A DNA stretch of 64,000 bases from positions 67,190-131,189 of the forward strand of contig CALAMG010000002.1 of the NCBI GenBank assembly GCA_937925715.1, in the 5' to 3' direction. The notes below the pieces were generated by a model, which ran no database searches, was not told the DNA's origin, and saw only the letters and a program-made list of their open reading frames with translations. Both the position numbers and the translations under genes were made by a program. The stretch comes from an uncultured Collinsella sp. (GTDB taxonomy: Bacteria; Actinomycetota; Coriobacteriia; Coriobacteriales; Coriobacteriaceae). This document shows positions 50,189-58,680 of this stretch, piece after piece. Each line of letters starts with the position of its first letter. Within the stretch, counting starts at the first letter, position 1.

Positions 50189-51295
50189 ATGGCGATTACC
50201 ATCGATATCGACACCGCACGCCCCTACCAGGTGCATGTGGGCACGTTTTTGCTGGAAGAGGCCGGCCCGCTCGTTCGAGCCACCGCCGGCGGCTCGCGCG
50301 CCGTCATCGTGACGGACACCAACGTAGGCCCCCTCTACCAGATGCCCGTTAAGCAGAGCCTCGAGTCCGCAGGCTACGAGGTGAGCATCTGCACCTTCGA
50401 GGCCGGCGAGGCGCACAAGCGTGCCGAGACCTACGTTGCCATTTTGGAGTTTGTGGCCGAGCACGAGCTTTCGCGCTCCGACGTGATCGTGGCGCTCGGC
50501 GGCGGCGTCGTGGGCGACGTGGCGGGCTTTGTGGCCGCCACCTACATGCGCGGCTGCAAGTTTGTGCAGATCCCGACGAGCCTGCTCGCCATGGTGGATT
50601 CGTCGGTCGGCGGCAAGACGGCCATCGACCTGGCAGCCGGCAAGAACCTGGCCGGCGCCTTTTGGCAGCCGAGCGTGGTCATCGCCGACGTGGGATGCCT
50701 TGCCACCCTCACGCCCGAGCAGTTCGCCGACGGCTGCGGCGAGGTCGTCAAGCACGCCGTGATCGCCGACCCCGAGCTCTTCGCCGAGCTGGAGAAGACC
50801 CCGCTCACGCTTGAGCTGCTGAACCGCGACGTGGCCCGTGTGGCACTCATCATCGCCCGCAATATCGACATCAAGCGCGCCGTGGTCGTTGCCGACGAGC
50901 GCGAAACCAATCAGCGCAAGCTCCTCAACTTTGGCCACAGCGCCGGGCATGCCGTCGAGGCCTGCGAGCACTTTGAGCTCGGCCACGGCAACTGCGTGTC
51001 GATTGGCATGGGCATCATCACGCGCGCCGCGGCCCTGCATGGCGTTTGCGACGCCGAGCTGCCCGGCCGCATCGAGGAGCTCTGCGCCCGCCACGGCCTC
51101 AAGACCCGCTGCGACCTAGATGCCGATGCCGTCTTTGCCGAGGCGCTCCACGACAAAAAGCGCACGGGCGACACCATCGACTTGGTAATTCCGCATGACA
51201 TAGGCCGTTGTAGCATCGACCGCACGCCGCTTTCCACCTTCCACGATTTGATTGCCGAGGGCCTCGGCCAGAAGGGAGACGTTTCCGCATGTTAG
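50189..51295 (+). CDS. aroB: 3-dehydroquinate synthase
   Basis: Converts DAHP to 3-dehydroquinate with NAD and a divalent metal. The 368 residues include VIVALGGGVVGDVAGFVAATYMRG, QIPTSLLAMVDSSVGGKTAID, the metal-binding Glu in CGEVVKHA and the His in NFGHSAGHAVE and HDKKR. The gene overlaps aroA by seven bases. Confidence 0.97.
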   Translation: MAITIDIDTARPYQVHVGTFLLEEAGPLVRATAGGSRAVIVTDTNVGPLYQMPVKQSLESAGYEVSICTFEAGEAHKRAETYVAILEFVAEHELSRSDVIVALGGGVVGDVAGFVAATYMRGCKFVQIPTSLLAMVDSSVGGKTAIDLAAGKNLAGAFWQPSVVIADVGCLATLTPEQFADGCGEVVKHAVIADPELFAELEKTPLTLELLNRDVARVALIIARNIDIKRAVVVADERETNQRKLLNFGHSAGHAVEACEHFELGHGNCVSIGMGIITRAAALHGVCDAELPGRIEELCARHGLKTRCDLDADAVFAEALHDKKRTGDTIDLVIPHDIGRCSIDRTPLSTFHDLIAEGLGQKGDVSAC

Positions 51296-52608
51296 CCCGC
51301 ATCACCCCGTCCCCGCTCAAGGGCACCGTTCCCGCCATCGCGTCCAAATCGATGGCGCATCGCCTCATCATCTGCGCCGCGCTTGCCAACGGTGAGACGC
51401 ACGTTACCTGCAACACGACCTGCGCCGATATCGAGGCCACGGTACGCTGCCTCACGGCGCTCGGTGCCCGCATCGAGACCGTCGAGGACGGCTTCCAGGT
51501 CCACCCCACCATGAAGAGCGTTGAGTTCGGCCTGCTCAAGGCCCTTGCCGGCGGCACACTCGACTGCGGTGAGAGTGGCTCCACGCTGCGCTTTATGCTG
51601 CCTGTCGCCTGCGCGCTGGGGGCAGAGGCCACCTTTGTGGGCCAGGGCCGCCTGGGCGCACGCCCCCTCTCTCCGCTCTCCGACGAGATCATTGCCGCCG
51701 GCTGCGACCTGCAGGGTCTGGGCGGCTTCCCGCTTAAGACAAGCGGCCGCATGCGCCCGGGCACTTTTGTGCTTCCGGGCAACGTGAGCTCGCAGTATAT
51801 CTCCGGCCTGCTGCTGGCAGCCCCGTTGCTGGCCCAGCCCTCCTGCGTGCAGGTGACCGGCCTCATCGAGAGCCGCCCCTATATCAACCTGACGATCCAG
51901 GCCATGAAGGCCTTTGGCGTCGAGGTCAACGTCGAACGTATTCCGGCCAAGGACGGCCAGCCCGAGGTCACGAACTTCCGCGTGAACAGCGGCTCGTACC
52001 GCACGCCCGGCAGCGTAGCTGTCGAGGGCGACTGGTCCAACGCCGCCTTTTGGCTGTGCGCCGGCGCCATCGGCACCGACCCCATCACCGTCGAGGGCGT
52101 GTCGCTGAGCTCTGCACAGGGCGACCGCAACGTGCTCGCCGCGCTTTCGCGCTTTGGCGCCCGCATCGTGCGCTCCACGAACGCCGCCACCGTCCAGTCC
52201 GACAAGCTCGCCGGCTTTGAGATGAGCGCCCACGACATTCCGGACCTGGTACCCGTTATCTCGGCCGTAGCATCGCTGGCTCAGGGCCGCACGTTCATCC
52301 GTGACTGCGCGCGCCTGCGCATCAAGGAATCTGACCGTCTGGTCACCACCACCCGCGAGCTCACCGCGCTGGGCGCGCAGGTGCGCATCGCCGGTGACGA
52401 CCTCATCATCAAGGGCGTCGATGCCCTTACCGGCGGCGAGGTCGATTCGCACAACGACCATCGCATCGCCATGATGGCCGCCATCGCCGCGAGTCGCGCC
52501 ACCGGCGAGGTCGTGATCCACGGCGCCGAGGCCGTCAACAAGTCCTATCCCGATTTCTTCGACCACTACCGCCTGTTGGGCGGCAAGGTCACGCTCGAGG
52601 AGGAATAG
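51289..52608 (+). CDS. aroA: 3-phosphoshikimate 1-carboxyvinyltransferase (EPSP synthase)
   Basis: Adds the enolpyruvyl group from PEP to shikimate 3-phosphate. The 439 residues show the two-domain inverse alpha/beta barrel motifs: SKSMAHRLIICAALANG, GESGSTLRFMLPVA, GQGRLGARPLSPL (the LxxRP-like PEP loop), ISGLLLAAPLL and DHRIAMMAAIA. The GxGSTL Gly is present in the PEP-binding loop. It is followed after one base by aroC. Confidence 0.97.
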   Translation: MLARITPSPLKGTVPAIASKSMAHRLIICAALANGETHVTCNTTCADIEATVRCLTALGARIETVEDGFQVHPTMKSVEFGLLKALAGGTLDCGESGSTLRFMLPVACALGAEATFVGQGRLGARPLSPLSDEIIAAGCDLQGLGGFPLKTSGRMRPGTFVLPGNVSSQYISGLLLAAPLLAQPSCVQVTGLIESRPYINLTIQAMKAFGVEVNVERIPAKDGQPEVTNFRVNSGSYRTPGSVAVEGDWSNAAFWLCAGAIGTDPITVEGVSLSSAQGDRNVLAALSRFGARIVRSTNAATVQSDKLAGFEMSAHDIPDLVPVISAVASLAQGRTFIRDCARLRIKESDRLVTTTRELTALGAQVRIAGDDLIIKGVDALTGGEVDSHNDHRIAMMAAIAASRATGEVVIHGAEAVNKSYPDFFDHYRLLGGKVTLEEE

Positions 52609-52609
52609 C

Positions 52610-53707
52610 ATGTCCTCGACCTTTGGCAACGTCTTGCACGTAAGCATCTTCGGCCAGTCGCACTCCCCCGCTATCGGCTGCTCGCTCGATGGCATTCCGG
52701 CAGGTATCGCCGTTGACCTGGAGCAGCTGCAGGCCTTTTTGGACCGTCGCGCCCCCGGCCGTGACGAGACCGCGACCAAGCGCCGCGAGGCCGACGCCGC
52801 CCACATTATCGCCGGCATAGTTGATGGACACACCACGGGCGCGCCTATCGCCGCGATCATCGAGAACACCAACACGCGCTCCAAGGACTACTCCGAGCTA
52901 CGCCGCAAGCCCCGCCCGGGCCATGCGGATTTCCCGGCACGCGTGAAGTACCACAACATGCACGACGTCGCCGGCGGCGGACACTTCTCCGGCCGCCTGA
53001 CAGCGCCCCTGTGCATCGCGGGCGGCATCGCGCTGCAGGCGCTCGAGGCCCGCGGCATTAACGTGATGGCGCACGTAGCGCAGATCGGCGGCATCTCCGA
53101 TCTGCCCATGGACGACATGGTCTATCGCGAAGCCGACCACAAGGCGATCCTTACCAACGACCTGCCGTGCATTGACGCCGCAGCTGCCGGTCGCATGCGC
53201 GAGGAGATCTTTGCCGCGTGCAACGAGCTCGACAGCATCGGCGGCATCGTGGAGTGCGGTATCTACGGCCTGCCCGCGGGCATCGGCGACCCCATGTTCG
53301 ACGGCATCGAGAACCGCATCGCACAGATCGCGTTTGGGATTCCCGCCGTGAAGGGCGTGGAGTTTGGCATGGGCTTTGCCGTCGCCGCCATGCGCGGCAG
53401 CGAGAACAACGATCCGTATCGCATCGACACCGAGACCGGCCAGATCGAGGTCGAGTCCAACAACGCCGGCGGCATCCTGGGCGGCATTTCAACCGGCGCG
53501 CCCGTCATGTGGCGCATGGCCGTAAAGCCCACGCCCTCCATTGGCCGCGAGCAGCAGACGGTGGACATGGACGCTATGGAAAATGCCGAGCTCTCGGTCC
53601 ACGGCCGCCACGATCCCTGCATCGTCCCGCGCGCTGTCCCCGTAGCCGAGGCAGCCGCCGCCCTCGCGATTTGGGACGCCCTCCTCGAGGACGCCGCCCA
53701 GCGCTAA
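52610..53707 (+). CDS. aroC: Chorismate synthase
   Basis: Forms chorismate from EPSP using reduced FMN. The 365-residue sequence has FGQSHSPAIGCSLDGIPAG, RRAPGRDETATKRREAD, RPGHADFPARVKYHNMHDVAGGGHFSGRLTA and ENNDPYRIDTETGQIEVESNNAGGILGGISTGAPV, all family signatures. Shorter than some homologues but complete. Confidence 0.97.
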   Translation: MSSTFGNVLHVSIFGQSHSPAIGCSLDGIPAGIAVDLEQLQAFLDRRAPGRDETATKRREADAAHIIAGIVDGHTTGAPIAAIIENTNTRSKDYSELRRKPRPGHADFPARVKYHNMHDVAGGGHFSGRLTAPLCIAGGIALQALEARGINVMAHVAQIGGISDLPMDDMVYREADHKAILTNDLPCIDAAAAGRMREEIFAACNELDSIGGIVECGIYGLPAGIGDPMFDGIENRIAQIAFGIPAVKGVEFGMGFAVAAMRGSENNDPYRIDTETGQIEVESNNAGGILGGISTGAPVMWRMAVKPTPSIGREQQTVDMDAMENAELSVHGRHDPCIVPRAVPVAEAAAALAIWDALLEDAAQR

Positions 53708-53761
53708 AAATCTCCGGGGGCCAACTCCGGCCCCCACACCCACCCAGTGAAAGGGGTCCCT

Positions 53762-54907
53762 ATGGACCTTGCTGACATTCGCCAGACCATCGATGGCATC
53801 GACACCACGCTCCTCAACAGTTTTGTCGAACGCATGGACATTGCCACCGAGGTCGCCAAATCAAAAATCGAGATGGGCAAGGCCGTCTTCGACCCCGCCC
53901 GCGAGCGCTCCAAGCTCAGCAACCTTGCCGGCCGCGCACCCGAGCGCTACGAGGCGCAGACCATCACGCTGTTCCGCCTCCTCATGAGCATGAGCAAGGC
54001 CGAGCAGCAGCGCTATATCAACGAGCTCAAGGGCATCACGGTCTCGCAAAAGGCCCACACCACTGCCCGTGCCTTCGACACGCCCTTCCCCCAGACTGCC
54101 AGCGTCGCCTGCCAGGGAGTTGAAGGTGCCTACAGCCAGATCGCCGCGTGCAAGCTCTTCGACGTGCCCGATATCGCGTTCTTCGATACCTTCGAGGGGG
54201 TCATGCGCGCTGTGCGCGACGGCTTCTGCGAGTTTGGCGTACTGCCCATCGAAAACTCCACCGCAGGCTCGGTCAACGCGGTCTACGACCTGCTCGCGCA
54301 GTTCGACTTCCACATTGTGCGCTCGCTGCGCCTCAAGATCGACCATAACCTGCTCGCCAAGCCCGGCACCAAGCTCGCAGACGTGCGCGAGGTCTACAGC
54401 CATGGCCAGGCCATCGCGCAATGCGCCGGCTTTATCGAGGCGCACGATCTGCACGCCACCAAGTATCCCAACACGGCTATGTCGGCCGAGATGGTCGCCA
54501 ACTCCGAGCGCACCGACGTCGCCGCCATCGCCTCGCGCAGCTGCGCGGCGCTCTACGGCCTGGAGGTGCTGGAGCCCAACATTCAGGACTCGGACAACAA
54601 CTACACGCGCTTTGTCGTCATCAGCCGCGAGCCACGCGTCTACCCCGGCGCCAACCGCACCTCGCTCATGATCACCACGGCCAACGAGCCCGGCGCCCTC
54701 TATCGCGTGCTCGAGCGCTTCTATGCGCTCAACATCAACCTTATCAAGCTCGAGAGCCGCCCCATCCCCGGGCGCGACTTTGAGTTTATGTTCTACTTCG
54801 ATCTGGACTGTCCCTTTGGCAGCAAGGCCCTCGACGACCTGCTCGATTCGATCGACGACGTATGCGAGAGCTTCACCTACTTTGGCAGCTACACGGAGGT
54901 GCTCTAG
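53762..54907 (+). CDS. pheA: Chorismate mutase / prephenate dehydratase (P-protein)
   Basis: Bifunctional enzyme giving phenylpyruvate. Residues 1-85 are an AroQ-type mutase domain (LADIRQTIDGIDTTLLNSFVERMDIATEVAKSK). Residues about 110-290 form the dehydratase (VACQGVEGAYSQIA, PIENSTAGSVNAVYDLL, and NNYTRFVVI with the catalytic Thr-Arg-Phe). The C-terminal ACT domain with LIKLESRPIPGRDFEFMFYFD contains the ESRP loop that binds Phe for feedback. ATG at 53762 has AAGGGG; the in-frame GTG upstream is rejected. It abuts aroE-aroK with no gap. Confidence 0.96.
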   Translation: MDLADIRQTIDGIDTTLLNSFVERMDIATEVAKSKIEMGKAVFDPARERSKLSNLAGRAPERYEAQTITLFRLLMSMSKAEQQRYINELKGITVSQKAHTTARAFDTPFPQTASVACQGVEGAYSQIAACKLFDVPDIAFFDTFEGVMRAVRDGFCEFGVLPIENSTAGSVNAVYDLLAQFDFHIVRSLRLKIDHNLLAKPGTKLADVREVYSHGQAIAQCAGFIEAHDLHATKYPNTAMSAEMVANSERTDVAAIASRSCAALYGLEVLEPNIQDSDNNYTRFVVISREPRVYPGANRTSLMITTANEPGALYRVLERFYALNINLIKLESRPIPGRDFEFMFYFDLDCPFGSKALDDLLDSIDDVCESFTYFGSYTEVL

Positions 54908-56158
54908 ATGACCGATACCGCCGCAACCCGCCCCTACGGCGTGCTGGGCCGCGTGCTGGGCCACAGCTACACCCCGACCATCTACAAGGAGCTGGCGGGG
55001 CTTGAGTACGTGCGTTTTGAGCGCGAGCCCGAGGATCTTGAGGCTTTTATGACGGGCGACGAATGGGAGGGCACCAACGTGACCATCCCCTACAAGCGCG
55101 CCGTCATGGAATACCTGGACGAGCTGAGCCCGCTCGCCGAGCGCATGGGCAACGTCAACACCATCACGCGCCTGCCCGACGGCCGCCTGCACGGCGATAA
55201 TACTGACTACTTCGGTTTCCAGTGCCTGGTCGAGGAGTTGGGCGTTGAGGTTGCCGGCAAGAAGGCCCTCGTGCTCGGTGCCACCGGCGGCGCCGGCACC
55301 ACGGCAAGTATGGTGCTGGGAGACATGGGCGCCATCGTCGTACCCGTGGGTCGCACGAGCGAGGTCAACTACGACAATATCGCGCAGCAGTCCGACGCCT
55401 CCCTACTCGTCAACTGCACGCCCGCCGGCATGTTCCCCCATTGCCCCGACGCGCCTTGCACGCTCGAAGGCCTCGATGCGCTCGAGGGCGTCATCGACAT
55501 TGTCTACAACCCCGCCCGCACGAGCCTGATGCTCGAGGCCGAGCGCCGCGGCATCCCCCGCATCGGCGGCCTGCTTATGCTTGTTGCCCAGGCGGCACAG
55601 GCTGTCGAGCGCTACACCGGCCAAGTCACCCCGCGCGAGAGGATCCTGGACGTAACGGAGCGCCTGTCACGCCGCGAACAGAACATCGCGCTGATCGGCA
55701 TGCCGGGCTCGGGCAAAACCCGCGTGGGTGAGCAGATTGCCCTGCGCACGGGTCGCGAGCACATCGATCTGGACCGCGCCCTCGAGGAGCGTCTGGGCAT
55801 GCCCTGTGCCGACTATATCGTCGAGCGCGGCGAGGCGGCCTTCCGCGAGCAGGAGACGGCGGCGCTGTCCGACATCTCCAAGCGCAGCGGCCTGGTGCTC
55901 TCCACCGGCGGCGGCGCGGTCACGCGTGACGAGAACTACCCGCTGCTGCACCAGAACAGCCAGATTGTGATGCTCAACCGCAAGCTCGACGAACTCGCCC
56001 ACAAGGGCCGTCCCATCACCGCCCGCGACGGCATCGATAAGCTGGCTGAACAGCGCATGCCCCGCTACCGCGCCTGGGCCGACCACATCATCGACTCACG
56101 CGACTGCGCCGCCAACACCGCCCAAGCCCTCCTCGACACCCTCCCACCCGCTCTCTAA
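54908..56158 (+). CDS. aroEK: Fused shikimate dehydrogenase / shikimate kinase
   Basis: A 416-residue bifunctional protein catalysing two pathway steps. Residues 1-250 are AroE: GVLGRVLGHSYTP, NVTIPYKRA with the catalytic Lys at 63, HGDNTDYFGF, the NADP loop LVLGATGGAG at 122-130, NCTPAGM and DIVYNPARTSLM. Residues 255-416 are AroK: P-loop GMPGSGKTRVG at 264-274, DLDRALEER, VERGEAAFREQE and STGGGAV. The join is a short charged linker (LSRREQ). ATG directly follows the pheA stop. The gene name is a descriptive label for the fusion. Confidence 0.94.
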   Translation: MTDTAATRPYGVLGRVLGHSYTPTIYKELAGLEYVRFEREPEDLEAFMTGDEWEGTNVTIPYKRAVMEYLDELSPLAERMGNVNTITRLPDGRLHGDNTDYFGFQCLVEELGVEVAGKKALVLGATGGAGTTASMVLGDMGAIVVPVGRTSEVNYDNIAQQSDASLLVNCTPAGMFPHCPDAPCTLEGLDALEGVIDIVYNPARTSLMLEAERRGIPRIGGLLMLVAQAAQAVERYTGQVTPRERILDVTERLSRREQNIALIGMPGSGKTRVGEQIALRTGREHIDLDRALEERLGMPCADYIVERGEAAFREQETAALSDISKRSGLVLSTGGGAVTRDENYPLLHQNSQIVMLNRKLDELAHKGRPITARDGIDKLAEQRMPRYRAWADHIIDSRDCAANTAQALLDTLPPAL

Positions 56159-56164
56159 CCAAAA

Positions 56165-56197
56165 CCACCACAAAGGGGACAGGCACCTTTGTGGTGG
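56165..56197. repeat. REP-like palindrome inside the aro operon
   Basis: A perfect 12-bp inverted repeat, CCACCACAAAGG and CCTTTGTGGTGG, around a 9-base loop GGACAGGCA, seven bases past the aroEK stop and 25 before aroQ. Its sequence is unlike the REP units at 27-28 kb. It could act as a mobile palindrome or an mRNA stability/processing site. Confidence 0.7.
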
Positions 56198-56222
56198 CTT
56201 TCCAACCGCAAAGGAAGCAACC

Positions 56223-56660
56223 ATGAAAGCACTCGTCATCAATGGCCCCAACCTCAACATGCTCGGCATTCGCGAGCCGGGCATCTATGGCAGCGACAAC
56301 TACGACCGCCTGGTCCAGATCTGCCAGGAGGCAGGTGCCGCGCAGGGCTTCGACGAGGTCGAGGTCTTCCAGTCCAACCACGAGGGCAACATCATCGACA
56401 AGATCCAGGAGGCCTACGGCAAGGTCGACGGCATCGTCATCAACCCGGCTGCCTACACGCATACGAGCGTGGCGATCCTCGACGCCCTCAAGGCCGTTGC
56501 CATCCCTGCCGTCGAGGTGCACATCAGCGCCGTAGAGACGCGCGAAGACTTCCGCCAGGTGAGCTATGCACGCCTAGCTTGCTTCGCCACCATCACCGGC
56601 GAGGGCCTGCAAGGCTACGCCCACGCGTTGGAGCTGCTGAAAGAGCATCTCGAAAAGTAA
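56223..56660 (+). CDS. aroQ: 3-dehydroquinate dehydratase, type II
   Basis: Dehydrates 3-dehydroquinate to 3-dehydroshikimate; dodecameric in this family. The 145 residues carry VINGPNLNMLGIREPGIYG with the catalytic Tyr, FQSNHEGNIID, NPAAYTHTSVAI and VEVHISAVETREDFR with catalytic His. ATG at 56223 follows AAAGGAAG. This is the last aro gene, completing the pathway. Confidence 0.97.
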   Translation: MKALVINGPNLNMLGIREPGIYGSDNYDRLVQICQEAGAAQGFDEVEVFQSNHEGNIIDKIQEAYGKVDGIVINPAAYTHTSVAILDALKAVAIPAVEVHISAVETREDFRQVSYARLACFATITGEGLQGYAHALELLKEHLEK

Positions 56661-56721
56661 AATGCCAACCCCAACAAACAGCAGCGGCTTGCTCGCGCTC
56701 GGCTCCAGCAACACACAAGAT

Positions 56722-56754
56722 GAAAAAAGCCCAGACCACCAAGCGGTCTGGGCT
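56722..56754 (-). terminator. Terminator of tRNA-Arg(TCT)
   Basis: A 10-bp stem AGCCCAGACC/GGTCTGGGCT (56728-56737 with 56745-56754) and a 7-base loop, followed on the minus strand by a run of T. On the plus strand only CTTAAT follows, so it is weaker for aroQ. Confidence 0.88.
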
Positions 56755-56764
56755 TAATAAACGA

Positions 56765-56841
56765 TGGTGCTCCATGGCGGATTCGAACCGTCGACCTTGG
56801 GATTAGAAGTCCCCTGCTCTATCCAACTGAGCTAATGGAGC
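56765..56841 (-). tRNA. tRNA-Arg (anticodon TCT)
   Basis: A 77-base cloverleaf with encoded CCA. The acceptor GCTCCAT pairs perfectly with ATGGAGC. The anticodon loop is CTTCTAA (anticodon TCT, reads AGA), with one mismatch at the top of its stem. The T loop TTCGAAT is standard, with one A-C in the stem. Confidence 0.95.
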
Positions 56842-56895
56842 AAATAACCGCACGCCCAAGCAAGCACAAGCCTGTCAGGCGCAAGTAATTATAAC

Positions 56896-57663
56896 CTAGT
56901 TGAACTGCTCGCGGTACGCCTTGCAGACCTCATCGACCGGGCCGTCCATGCGAAGGTCACCCTTCTCAATCCAAACGGCACGCTGGCAGATGCGCTCAAC
57001 CTGCTCCATAGAGTGCGAAACGAACAGAACCGTCACGTCGCCGCTCTGGATAAAGTGCTGGATGCGGGCCTCACACTTTTGCTGGAAGAACACATCACCG
57101 ACGGACAGCGTCTCGTCAACGATCAGAATATCGGGCTCGGTAATCGTCGCGATTGCAAAGGCGATACGCGCGACCATGCCCGAGGAGAAGTTCTTAAGCG
57201 GCATATCGACAAAGTTCTGCAGCTCAGCGAACTCGATAATGCCGTCAAAGTTGGCGTCGATGAACTCCTTGGTATAGCCAAGCAGGGCGCCGTTCAGATA
57301 TATGTTCTCACGGGCAGTCAGCTCGGGGTCAAAGCCGGCACCAAGCTCAATCAACGGTGCGATATTGCCGTGCACCTTAACGCTGCCCTCGCTAGGCTCA
57401 AGCACGCCAGCGATAATCTTGAGCATCGTAGACTTGCCGGAGCCATTGGTGCCGACCAGACCCACGACCTCGCCGCGATGAATATCGAACGAGATGTGCT
57501 TAAGCGCCCTAAACTCCTCAAAGAACAGCTCGTGCTTGGCAAGCTTGATGAAGTACTCCTTGAGGTTGGTCAGCGACTCGGACGCCATGTTAAAGATCAT
57601 GGTGACGTCGTCGACCTCGACAGCCAGAGGCTGCTCGCTGTAATCAACAACAGATTCAGTCAT
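56896..57663 (-). CDS. ABC-2 polysaccharide exporter, ATP-binding subunit (Wzt/TagH-like)
   Basis: Powers export of an undecaprenol-linked glycan. The 255 residues have Walker A GLVGTNGSGKSTMLKII, the lipopolysaccharide/teichoic-type NIAPLIELGAGFDPELTARENIYLNGALLGY, signature LKNFSSGMVARIAFA, and Walker B PDILIVDETLSVGD, then a His switch (VSHS). It ends soon after the nucleotide domain and lacks the C-terminal glycan-binding domain of some Wzt proteins. ATG at 57663 follows AAGGAG by seven bases. Its permease lies 11 bases upstream. Confidence 0.92.
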   Translation of the reverse strand: MTESVVDYSEQPLAVEVDDVTMIFNMASESLTNLKEYFIKLAKHELFFEEFRALKHISFDIHRGEVVGLVGTNGSGKSTMLKIIAGVLEPSEGSVKVHGNIAPLIELGAGFDPELTARENIYLNGALLGYTKEFIDANFDGIIEFAELQNFVDMPLKNFSSGMVARIAFAIATITEPDILIVDETLSVGDVFFQQKCEARIQHFIQSGDVTVLFVSHSMEQVERICQRAVWIEKGDLRMDGPVDEVCKAYREQFN

Positions 57664-57674
57664 CACAGCACTCC

Positions 57675-58520
57675 TTAGATGTAGAGGATGAACTTGCGCT
57701 CGGACTTATGGAACACGGTGTAGCCAATAACAAGCGCAAGAACCGCCCAAGCGACGCACATACCAAACGTCATAAGCGAGGGCGTAGTCTGGAACAGGAA
57801 GATATCACGCATAAACTGCAGGTAGTTATACATGGGGTTCGCATAGACCAGAATGCGCACGAGATGCGGCATTTGCGCAACGAAGTCGGTCGTCCAGAAG
57901 ATGGGCGTAATGTAGGTCCAAGCCGTAATGACGACGCTCCACAGATGCATGACATCGCGGAAGAAAACCGTGAGGGCGGAGAGCATCATGCCCAGGCCCA
58001 TGCAGAAGCACATAAGCAGCAGTAAGCAGACCGGCAGCAGAATCAGGTGCCAAGAAGGCATAACGTGGAACCACAGCATAACGATGGCAACGGCGACCAG
58101 CGAGAAGGCAAAGTTAACCAGCGAGAAGAGCACCTTCTGCACCGGGAAGACCCAGCGGTGCACCTTAACCTTCTTGAGCAGCGGGGCAGCACCCACGATC
58201 GACGTCAGAGCCTGGTTCGTAGACTCGGACATGACGGCAAAGGTGACGTTACCCACGATCAAATACAGCGGGTACATCTCGGGCGTAATCGAGCCATTGC
58301 GGCCCTGGGCAAAAATCGTCGAGAACACGATGGCCATGACAATCATCATCAGCAACGGATTGAGCACCGACCATGCGACGCCCAGAACGCTACGGCGATA
58401 CTTGATCTTAAAATCCTTGGTAACCAGCTGACGAAGGATAAACGCGTCCTTCTCAAATTCGTTCTTAGCAAACGTCGCAGGCAGACTGCGAGTTTCTTGT
58501 TGCTTTGTCTGATCCGACAC
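57675..58520 (-). CDS. ABC-2 polysaccharide exporter, permease subunit (Wzm/TagG-like)
   Basis: The 281-residue protein has six membrane segments typical of the ABC-2 family (VLGVAWSVLNPLLMMIVMAIVFSTIF as the first). The cytoplasmic N-terminus includes RQLVTKDFKIKYRRSVLG, usual in O-antigen and teichoic acid permeases. The start is GTG at 58520, with AAGGAG eight bases before; a 21-codon longer frame is unsupported. A TATACT lies on the minus strand at about 58560-58565 as a likely -10. It is divergent from the glycosyltransferase genes. Confidence 0.9.
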   Translation of the reverse strand: MSDQTKQQETRSLPATFAKNEFEKDAFILRQLVTKDFKIKYRRSVLGVAWSVLNPLLMMIVMAIVFSTIFAQGRNGSITPEMYPLYLIVGNVTFAVMSESTNQALTSIVGAAPLLKKVKVHRWVFPVQKVLFSLVNFAFSLVAVAIVMLWFHVMPSWHLILLPVCLLLLMCFCMGLGMMLSALTVFFRDVMHLWSVVITAWTYITPIFWTTDFVAQMPHLVRILVYANPMYNYLQFMRDIFLFQTTPSLMTFGMCVAWAVLALVIGYTVFHKSERKFILYI

Positions 58521-58680
58521 GGATGCAACTCCTTTACTCGTAATCGTTGACAAACGAACAGTATAGACCCGACGGCCCTGCAAACGATTCGCGCAACAAA
58601 ACTGGAGAACTAACCCACATCTAAGGATGACAAGTCCAAACGGCTATACTTTCAAGGATTGAATGTGTAAGGAGCATTGA

